Positions 1 to 5,744 of a DNA stretch of 9,854 bases are shown piece by piece. The stretch comes from Tannerella sp. (GTDB lineage Bacteria > Bacteroidota > Bacteroidia > Bacteroidales > Tannerellaceae), in the NCBI GenBank assembly GCA_031267485.1, contig JAIRYY010000108.1, forward strand, positions 1 to 9,854, in the 5' to 3' direction. Each line of letters begins with the position of its first letter. Positions within the stretch are counted from its first letter, which is position 1. Both the position numbers and the translations under genes were made by a program. Below the pieces are notes generated by a model that was not told the DNA's origin, did no database searches, and worked only from the letters and a program-made list of their open reading frames with translations.

Positions 1-209
1 TGTTACGGTTTGCCGGGTCGCATCCGCATCCTATTCACATAGAATATTACAGCGCTGTTTATACCTGGGTTTAACCTTATGCGGTGTGGTCTTGTGCGGG
101 AGACGCGATGCATCGCGTCTCTTCATTTCTCTGTTATTGCGAGGTACGATGCGTGGCTCCCGGATTACTTCACCGTGTTTACAGTAACAATATCCGACTT
201 TTCATGGTT
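1..209. other. Intergenic stretch without a recognisable gene
   Basis: No coding region is supported here. The first bases could be the tail of a gene outside the window: the forward frame starting at base 1 closes at a TAG at 40-42, and the third forward frame closes at a TAA near 72-74. Neither fragment is recognisable. Around 75-99 the sequence (CTTATGCGG, then TGTGCGG) resembles degenerate copies of the 21-bp unit found further right, so the repeat region may once have extended this far. The palindrome at 100-121 is listed separately. No clear promoter box or tRNA was seen. Confidence 0.5.
100..121. repeat. Perfect 22-bp palindrome, left border of the tandem array
   Basis: The left arm GAGACGCGATG is followed directly by its exact reverse complement CATCGCGTCTC, giving a 22-bp dyad without spacer. 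A near copy with the same nine outer bases on each side lies at 521-542, directly after the tandem array. Both copies are preceded by TGTGCGG and followed by T. The element resembles a REP-like or miniature-element end. No T-run follows, so it is a poor intrinsic terminator. Function is unknown. Confidence 0.75.
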
Positions 210-521
210 CTTACGTACATCCATAAGGTTTTTGTGGATGTACGTAAGATGCTTATGGATGTCCATAAGGCTCTTATGGATGTACGTAAGGCTCTTATGG
301 ATGTCCATAAGGCGTTTATGGATGTGCGTAAGACTCTTATGGATGTGTGTAAGAGTCTTATGGATGTTCGTAAGACGCTTATGGATGTGCGTAAGAGTCT
401 TACGGATGTGCGTAAGATGCTTATGGATGTGCGTAAGAGTCTTATGGATGTGCGTAAGAGTCTTATGGATGTGCGTAAGAATCCTGAGGATGTGCGGATG
501 GTTCATGAGGGTGTGCGGATG
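210..521. repeat. Tandem array of about 15 near-palindromic 21-bp units
   Basis: Units begin every 21 bp at 210, 231, 252 and so on to 504. Each has an 18-bp core close to CTTATGGATGTGCGTAAG plus a 3-bp spacer. Units starting at 252 and 294 are perfect dyads: arms CTTATGGA and TCCATAAG around TG. The first unit (210-227) is the exact reverse complement of the unit at 273-290, so it is inverted. The cores at 420, 441 and 462 are identical, whereas the last two units (483, 504) are degenerate. Because 21 is a multiple of 3 and the unit has few stops, five of six frames stay open and translate into heptads such as LMDVRKS. The variable spacer falls on one whole codon in that frame and changes the residue, which argues against coding constraint. 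The array may be a protein-binding array, a structured 3' UTR of the activase mRNA, or a neutral VNTR. Confidence 0.9.
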
Positions 522-542
522 AGACGCGAGGTATCGCGTCTC
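521..542. repeat. Imperfect palindrome, right border of the tandem array
   Basis: The arms GAGACGCGA (521-529) and TCGCGTCTC (534-542) are perfectly complementary around a 4-nt loop. It is a second copy of the palindrome at 100-121, differing only in the centre. It lies 36 bp beyond the stop codon of the large minus-strand activase gene and would form a strong hairpin at the 3' end of that mRNA. No U-tract follows in that direction, so a terminator role is uncertain. A run of seven G (557-563) and a run of seven T (572-578) separate it from the gene. Confidence 0.7.
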
Positions 543-577
543 TACGATGGAGGAACGGGGGGGCGAATTACTTTTTT

Positions 578-3500
578 TCAGACAGCGCCGGGGGGAGACT
601 GTTCATCGGCTATCATGAAGTGCAGCCGGTTATGCAGGTTTACTTCCGCCGTTCCGCCGTCTACATCGAGGAAGAGGAGATTTATTTCGGGATAGAGCTG
701 CTTTATGCGCTTCTCTACGCCTTTGGCTACGATGTGGTTGGCTATGCATCCGAAGGGCTGGATGCAGACTACTCCCCGGATGCCGCTGCGGGCATGGCAG
801 GCTACTTCCGCCGCTATCGTCCATCCTTCGCCGAACTGGTTCGAGAGGTCGAGGATGCGGGAGGCATACTGCGCTTTTTCAAAAATGGACTCGACGGGGG
901 TGTAGTATCTGAAGTGCTGCATGATACGCTTCACGCCGTTAATCCGACGGTTCATGTATTGCATGAATACCGGATTGAGGATGCGGGCAAGCATGTGCCG
1001 GCGCTCTATGCCGTTGGCCGCGTTTGTCTGCGAATTGACGAAGTACTGCATCAGGAAGTCCAGGACGGGAGGCGTCACTACTTCCATGCCCTGTTGGCGC
1101 AGCCATTCGCTGATGTGCGCCTGCCCGTAAGTGTTGTATTTTACGTATATTTCGCCTACCAGACCGATTTTACGGAATGTCCGGTTTTCTACCTTGACGG
1201 CGTTGAAGTCGGCGACGGCCTGCTGCAGGAGTTTGAGCAGGTTTTTGGGTTCGTTGCGTCTTATGGCTTCGATGCCGCGGTTTACGCAGGTGTCGAACAG
1301 CGCCTGCGTTTCGCCTTTTTCCTGCTCCCTGACTGCGGTCGAGGCGTGCATTTGCCGCAGCGCGTCGGCATACAGCAGGGTGTGTGTGATGATATCGACT
1401 AACCTTATCAGGGGGAAGTCGAATGCTTCCTGTTCGTTTTGATAGACTTTCCCGCTTGCGATCGCAAGGACGGGGACATGGGCGAATCCGGCATTTTTCA
1501 ATCCCGATTTGATTTGTGCCAGATAGTTGGTCGCGCGGCACTGGCCGCCTGTCTGCGTGATGGCGACAACGCAGTTTTCCGGGTCGTAGTTTCCCGATTG
1601 CAGGGCGTTTATCATATCGCCCAGAATTAATATCGAGGGGTAGCAAACTTCATTGTTCCCGTACTTCAGGCCTGTTTCGGCGGAGGCTTTGCCCGGTTTG
1701 GGAAGATTGACGACGCGGTATCCGCCGAGCTGGCCGATGGCGGGCACGAAGGGCGAGAGGAAATCGGCAAACCAGGGGACAAGTATCGTCTTGCGGCGGT
1801 CGCGGCGGGCGTAAGGGGCCGCGTAATCCGCCTGTTTGCGGCCCCCGGCGGGCGACGCGCCACGCAACGATTCCATCAGCGACCTTAACCTCAGCCGGAC
1901 CGAGCCGGGACTTGCGATTTCGTCGATGCGCAAAACGGTATGGCTTTTACCGGCCTGCCGCAGGATTTCACCCGTTTCGTCCATGTAAAACGAGTCGGGG
2001 CCGCATCCGAAGGAATTTAGCTGTACAAGCTGCACGTTCCGGGGCAGTCCGGCTACCGCCATTGCAGCCTGCACGACGCGGTTGGGATAGGCCCACTGCG
2101 AAACGATGTTCAGCCGGCCAAATCCGCCGCCGTCTTCCGGGCGAAAAACGTCGTCGGTCAGAACGTTCGCCCCAAGGTCGGACAATATCTGTCCGACTTT
2201 CTGCTGTATCAGCGGGTCGGCATGATATGGGCGTCCGGCAACAATGAAGACGGGTTCGCGGCCGGCGATAAACCTGTCGAGCATTGTTTTCTGGGTTTCG
2301 CACAGTTCTGTTTTTATCCTCTTCCGCTCCCTCATCGCGCGTTCAAAGGCGGGGTCGAATGTGTCTTTCGAGATGCCAAGTGTTGACAGGTACCTGAAAC
2401 AGCCCTTTGCAAGCGCCTTTTCGCTGTGAAACGTGATAACCGGCCGGTCTAACGGAATGCCATGGCTTTCCGGTTCCATGGCGCTTCGGATTACGTCGGG
2501 ATAACCGCTTACAACGGGACAGTTGAAGGAGTTGCAGGAGTTTCCCTGTTCCTTTTCCTCCTTGACAACCATCGGATAAAAAATGCGGTCGACGCCCTCC
2601 GTCTCAAGCAGGGACAGGACGTGTCCCTGCGTCAGTTTTGCAGGGAAACACAGGTTGTCGGACATCACATAACCCGCGCCTTTTCCGTACAGGGCGAAAG
2701 TCGATTCGGGCGAAAGAATGACCCGGAAGCCGCACGCCTCGAACAGGGTTTTCCAGAACGGATAGTTTTCGTACATGTTCAGCGCGCGGGGAATACCAAC
2801 CGTCTTTCCCGTTCCCGCATTTTCGCGGAGAACGGGGGTGGAGCCGAATAGCATCCGGTTTTTCGTCTCGAAGAAATTCAAACCTTTCTTCGGCGCGCCG
2901 CTCCTGTTGTAATATACTTTTTCGCATTTATTTCCGGCGAAACAGACGTTTCCGTTCGTAAATCTGAACCGCAAAACCGTACACGCATTGCTGCAGCCCC
3001 GGCAATTAAGCTCCCCTGTTTCAACCCCGTGCAGTTCGCTTAACGGCGATATGCCGCCGGCGGCGCTCCGGCCTTTCGACATCTTCCTGGCATACAGCGC
3101 CGCTCCGAGCGCGCCCATCAGTTCCGGGCGGTCGGTCGAGCGGATTGACTTTCCGGACAGAAGTTCCAATGCCCTGCAGACGGCATCGTTGCGGAAAGTT
3201 CCGCCCTGAATGACAATGTGTTTGCCCAGCGCGTTCAGGTTGTTTATCTTTAATACTTTGAAGAGGCAGTTCCTGATTACGGAATAGGCAAGTCCCGCCG
3301 CAATATCGCCCGGCGAGGCGTTTTCGTGCAGGGACTGTTTCACTTTCGAGTTCATGAAAACCGTACACCGCGTGCCCAAATCGGCAGGGTATCCGGCCAG
3401 ACAGGCCGCTTCCGAAAACCGGGACAAAGTCATATTCATCGTGGCTGCGAAATTCTGAAGGAAGGAACCGCAGCCCGACGAACAGGCTTCGTTGAGTTCG

Positions 3501-4828
3501 ATTCGCGAAATAACGCCGTTTTCGATAAAAATGGATTTCATGTCCTGTCCGCCAATATCGAGGACAAAGGAAACTTCGGGGTCAATGTACTGTGCGCCGG
3601 TAAAATGCGCCGCCGTTTCTACAATTCCACAGTCGAGATTCAGCGCCGATTTTATCAATTCTTCTCCGTAGCCGGTCGAACAGGAACCGAGTATATTCAC
3701 CTTGACGCCTTTCCGGCTTGCCCGGTCGTAGAATTTTTGCAGCCCTTCCGCTACTTTTTCCAATGGATTTCCCTGATTCGAGGCGTAAAAATCAAAAACG
3801 ACATTCTCATTTTCATCAAGAATCAGGATTTTTGTGGTAGTCGAGCCGCCGTCAATGCCGAGAAAGCAGTCAAGCGCTTTATTTTCCGTCAGGTCTTTAC
3901 TTTTCAGCACTGTGACAGCCCTGTTTTCTTTCCAATCCCGATATTCGTCCGCGCTCCGAAAAAGGGCCGGCAATGTGTCTTTCCGCCGGTTGCCTTTCGC
4001 TTTGATTCTGTCAATCAGTTGCGGTATGTCAATTTGTCTGCCGGAGTTCAGCAAAGCGCAGCCCCAGGCGGGGAAATATTCGCCGTTTTCGGGCAAAAGG
4101 AACTGTTCGCTTTCAAGCCGGAGCGTATCCTGAAACGCCTTGCGAAGGGCGGGCAGGAAAGTAAGCGGTCCGCCGGCGCATACGACCGGCGGGCGGATTG
4201 TGCTGGCCCGTGCCAGGGTCGTAACGCTCTGCAAGGCAACCGCGTGAAGTATCGACAGGGCAATATCCGGCGTCCGGGCCTTTCGCGAAATCAGGTTTTG
4301 CACGTCGGTTTTGGCAAACACTCCGCAACGCGAAGCTACAGGATAGATTTTTTCACCCAGCAACGCCAGATTCCCCAGTTCTTCCACCGTAATATTCATT
4401 AAATCGGCCATTTGGTCTATAAACGAACCCGTCCCGCCCGCACAACTGCCATTCATCCGGATATCCGGCTGTTTGCCCTCCTCGAAAAACACCATTTTGG
4501 CGTCTTCGCCACCCAGGTCGATGAGCGTTTTCGCCCGCGGGTATTGCTTCCCCATCACTCCTACGGAAGCGACCACTTCCTGCACGAACGGGATTTCCGC
4601 GCGTTCGGCAATGCCCATGCCCGCCGAGCCGGTGATATTCAGCGCGAACAGTCCTCCGGGAAACCGCCGCGAAAGCACATTCAATTCATCTGCCAATACC
4701 CGGACGACGTCCGCATTATGACGCCGGTAAGATTTATAAACAATTTCATCCGACCCGTTTACTGCCACCATCTTAATGGTCGTGGAACCGACGTCCGTTC
4801 CCAACCTGAAAAAATTTGCCCGTTTCAT
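578..4828 (-). CDS. Giant acyl-CoA dehydratase activase / HgdB-like fusion protein
   Basis: This 1416-aa protein belongs to the BadF/BadG/BcrA/BcrD (HgdC-type) activase superfamily fused to DUF2229 and HgdB-like regions. ATPase domain 1 (about 6-265) shows the phosphate motif GTDVGSTTIK (10-19), LGGEDAK, and the Fe-S cysteines C129 (CAGGTGSF) and C168 (RCGVFAKTDV). Domain 2 (about 320-580) repeats them: GIDGGSTTTK, DIGGQDMK, C449 (CSSGCGSF, with an extra C453) and C488 (RCTVFMNSKV). A Cys-rich linker (C609, C612, C616, C629, C635) leads into a DUF2229-like part (about 655-985; NLCFP, AGRPYH, FGCGPDSF) and an HgdB-like part (about 1015-1405; NEVCYP, GGQCRATNY, PFGCIANH). Family knowledge: activases use ATP hydrolysis to push an electron from a [4Fe-4S] cluster onto a dehydratase or double-cubane protein. 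The protein has no signal peptide or membrane segment and is probably cytoplasmic. The Met start fits the N-terminal motif, with GGTGA just upstream. It is likely cotranscribed with the tetR gene 44 nt upstream. The substrate is not identifiable; confidence is high for the family and low for the reaction. Confidence 0.9.
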   Translation of the reverse strand: MKRANFFRLGTDVGSTTIKMVAVNGSDEIVYKSYRRHNADVVRVLADELNVLSRRFPGGLFALNITGSAGMGIAERAEIPFVQEVVASVGVMGKQYPRAKTLIDLGGEDAKMVFFEEGKQPDIRMNGSCAGGTGSFIDQMADLMNITVEELGNLALLGEKIYPVASRCGVFAKTDVQNLISRKARTPDIALSILHAVALQSVTTLARASTIRPPVVCAGGPLTFLPALRKAFQDTLRLESEQFLLPENGEYFPAWGCALLNSGRQIDIPQLIDRIKAKGNRRKDTLPALFRSADEYRDWKENRAVTVLKSKDLTENKALDCFLGIDGGSTTTKILILDENENVVFDFYASNQGNPLEKVAEGLQKFYDRASRKGVKVNILGSCSTGYGEELIKSALNLDCGIVETAAHFTGAQYIDPEVSFVLDIGGQDMKSIFIENGVISRIELNEACSSGCGSFLQNFAATMNMTLSRFSEAACLAGYPADLGTRCTVFMNSKVKQSLHENASPGDIAAGLAYSVIRNCLFKVLKINNLNALGKHIVIQGGTFRNDAVCRALELLSGKSIRSTDRPELMGALGAALYARKMSKGRSAAGGISPLSELHGVETGELNCRGCSNACTVLRFRFTNGNVCFAGNKCEKVYYNRSGAPKKGLNFFETKNRMLFGSTPVLRENAGTGKTVGIPRALNMYENYPFWKTLFEACGFRVILSPESTFALYGKGAGYVMSDNLCFPAKLTQGHVLSLLETEGVDRIFYPMVVKEEKEQGNSCNSFNCPVVSGYPDVIRSAMEPESHGIPLDRPVITFHSEKALAKGCFRYLSTLGISKDTFDPAFERAMRERKRIKTELCETQKTMLDRFIAGREPVFIVAGRPYHADPLIQQKVGQILSDLGANVLTDDVFRPEDGGGFGRLNIVSQWAYPNRVVQAAMAVAGLPRNVQLVQLNSFGCGPDSFYMDETGEILRQAGKSHTVLRIDEIASPGSVRLRLRSLMESLRGASPAGGRKQADYAAPYARRDRRKTILVPWFADFLSPFVPAIGQLGGYRVVNLPKPGKASAETGLKYGNNEVCYPSILILGDMINALQSGNYDPENCVVAITQTGGQCRATNYLAQIKSGLKNAGFAHVPVLAIASGKVYQNEQEAFDFPLIRLVDIITHTLLYADALRQMHASTAVREQEKGETQALFDTCVNRGIEAIRRNEPKNLLKLLQQAVADFNAVKVENRTFRKIGLVGEIYVKYNTYGQAHISEWLRQQGMEVVTPPVLDFLMQYFVNSQTNAANGIERRHMLARILNPVFMQYMNRRINGVKRIMQHFRYYTPVESIFEKAQYASRILDLSNQFGEGWTIAAEVACHARSGIRGVVCIQPFGCIANHIVAKGVEKRIKQLYPEINLLFLDVDGGTAEVNLHNRLHFMIADEQSPPGAV

Positions 4829-4850
4829 ATCGTCACCGTTTACAGTCGTG

Positions 4851-4860
4851 CGTTTTAATC
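4851..4860 (-). promoter_or_regulatory. Possible TetR half-site between tetR and the activase gene
   Basis: On the minus strand this 10-mer reads GATTAAAACG, identical to 5548-5557 on the plus strand inside the dyad upstream of tetR. It lies in the 44-nt gap before the activase start, where a bound regulator could modulate readthrough or an internal promoter. A single AT-rich 10-mer can recur by chance. Confidence 0.3.
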
Positions 4861-4872
4861 AAATGTTTTTAA

Positions 4873-5499
4873 TTATTCCGCTTCCATTATTGCCTTAATC
4901 CAGACGGGGATGCGTTTTTTCCGCTCCTGTATCAGCCGGTTGAATTGCGATTCGTCCAGCCCGCCCAATACCATGATAAGAGACTGTCCGATAAAAGGAA
5001 AAATGGTGACGCCCAGCAGATTCATCATAAAGTGCAACAGGTTTGGCTCCCTCATTCGCCCCGCTGCCGCTCTTTCCTGAAATTGCGTGACAAACACGGA
5101 ATTTTGAAACAGGTATATCACCGGCAATTTCGCAAGCAAATCTTCCGGGCGATTGCGCAGTTCGTTCAAAACAAACAGCGGAATTTCCGGCTCTTTCGTG
5201 AACATATCCAAATAATTATCCACAAGCCGTTCGATTTTCTCCTCGAACGTTGTACGCTCGTCGTTCAAAACGTCTCTCAGCCCCAGTGAAAAAGCCGTCA
5301 GCGTTTCAGACATAATGAGTTCAAACAGTTTCTCCTTGCTGCGGAAATAGTAGTTCAGCAAAGCGAGATTAATGCCTGCTTCTTCGGCAATATCCCTTGT
5401 CCGCGCGGCAACGTATCCTTTCTTCCGGAAAACCACGTGCGCCGCATTTTTTATCTTTTCTTCGGTCGAGGCGTCTATCGCCTTCCTTGTTTTAGTCAT
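4873..5499 (-). CDS. TetR/AcrR-family transcriptional regulator
   Basis: This 208-aa DNA-binding regulator has the typical TetR length and layout. The N-terminal three-helix domain covers about residues 11-58, with the helix-turn-helix around TRDIAEEAGINLALLNYYF (33-51) followed by the family's YYFRSKEKLFE signature. The C-terminal ligand-binding and dimer region (60-208) is all-helical in character and too variable to name a ligand. The start at 5499 is preferred over an in-frame ATG at 5538. It places MTKTRKAID directly before the HTH domain, has AGAGAG just upstream, and leaves the candidate -7 box (5528-5535) in untranslated DNA; the longer start would overlap that box. The gene precedes the activase fusion in the same orientation, so it probably controls that gene and, through the dyad at 5547-5570, itself. 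A CoA thioester or other substrate-derived effector is a guess. Confidence 0.9.
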   Translation of the reverse strand: MTKTRKAIDASTEEKIKNAAHVVFRKKGYVAARTRDIAEEAGINLALLNYYFRSKEKLFELIMSETLTAFSLGLRDVLNDERTTFEEKIERLVDNYLDMFTKEPEIPLFVLNELRNRPEDLLAKLPVIYLFQNSVFVTQFQERAAAGRMREPNLLHFMMNLLGVTIFPFIGQSLIMVLGGLDESQFNRLIQERKKRIPVWIKAIMEAE

Positions 5500-5527
5500 A
5501 TCTCTCTGATTTAAATGATTCCGGCTG

Positions 5528-5535
5528 CAAAAATA
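5528..5535 (-). promoter_or_regulatory. Candidate Bacteroidetes -7 box of tetR
   Basis: Read on the minus strand, the octamer is TATTTTTG, an exact match to the Bacteroidetes primary-sigma -7 consensus TAnnTTTG. It lies 28 nt upstream of the chosen tetR start. A clear TTG-type -33 element is not visible at the usual 19-21 nt spacing; that position falls inside the dyad at 5547-5570. Confidence 0.5.
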
Positions 5536-5546
5536 CAATATCTTTT

Positions 5547-5570
5547 CGATTAAAACGATATTTTTAATCG
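5547..5570. promoter_or_regulatory. Candidate TetR operator (9-bp inverted repeat)
   Basis: The arms CGATTAAAA (5547-5555) and TTTTAATCG (5562-5570) are perfectly complementary around a 6-nt spacer. An overlapping dyad (AAACGAT 5553-5559, ATCGTTT 5567-5573) adds symmetry, and a further TTTTAATC box lies at 5575-5582. The dyad ends 11 nt upstream of the tetR -7 box and covers the place where a -33 element would sit, so a bound dimer would block the promoter. Family knowledge: TetR repressors usually bind 15-25 bp dyads beside their own gene. The assignment to this regulator is inference. Confidence 0.55.
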
Positions 5571-5703
5571 TTTATTTTAATCATCTGACTAAAACGGCGA
5601 AATTTGTCATTCCGCACGGCAATCACGTTATTTTTTTCAAATGAACCTTTTCCCTGTATTTTTTTTAATTCATTCCGTCTGTATACAATTCGAAAATTTC
5701 ACG

Positions 5704-5711
5704 TACATTTG
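5704..5711 (+). promoter_or_regulatory. Candidate -7 box of the ATPase-nuclease gene
   Basis: TACATTTG matches TAnnTTTG exactly and lies 33 nt upstream of the ATG at 5745, giving an expected leader of roughly 25 nt. No strong -33 TTG is visible at the usual distance. The box lies downstream of the earliest in-frame ATG (5604), which is one reason for choosing the later start. Confidence 0.5.
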
Positions 5712-5744
5712 CCGGGAAATGTAGAACAATTAAACTTTCAGAAG

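Noticed and set aside
165..506. Minus-strand open frame with THIHKTL heptads
   Set aside because: It is the reverse-strand reading of the same repeat, for the same reason. It lacks recognisable non-repeat domains at either end.
210..521. CRISPR array
   Set aside because: The spacers are only 3 bp and the units are contiguous tandem repeats; there are no cas genes.
79..695. Plus-strand open frames (79-522 and 84-695) giving LMDVRKS- or LWMCVRV-type heptad proteins
   Set aside because: The 21-bp pitch is a multiple of three and the unit lacks stops in most frames, so five of six frames are open at once. Spacer changes alter the amino acid, no start has a convincing leader, and the longer frame runs antisense into the activase gene. 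A coiled-coil protein is not fully excluded.
3326..4402. 358-aa plus-strand frame within the activase region
   Set aside because: It lies entirely antisense to a gene with clear domain motifs in the other frame; it has no recognisable motif and is explained by GC-rich third positions.
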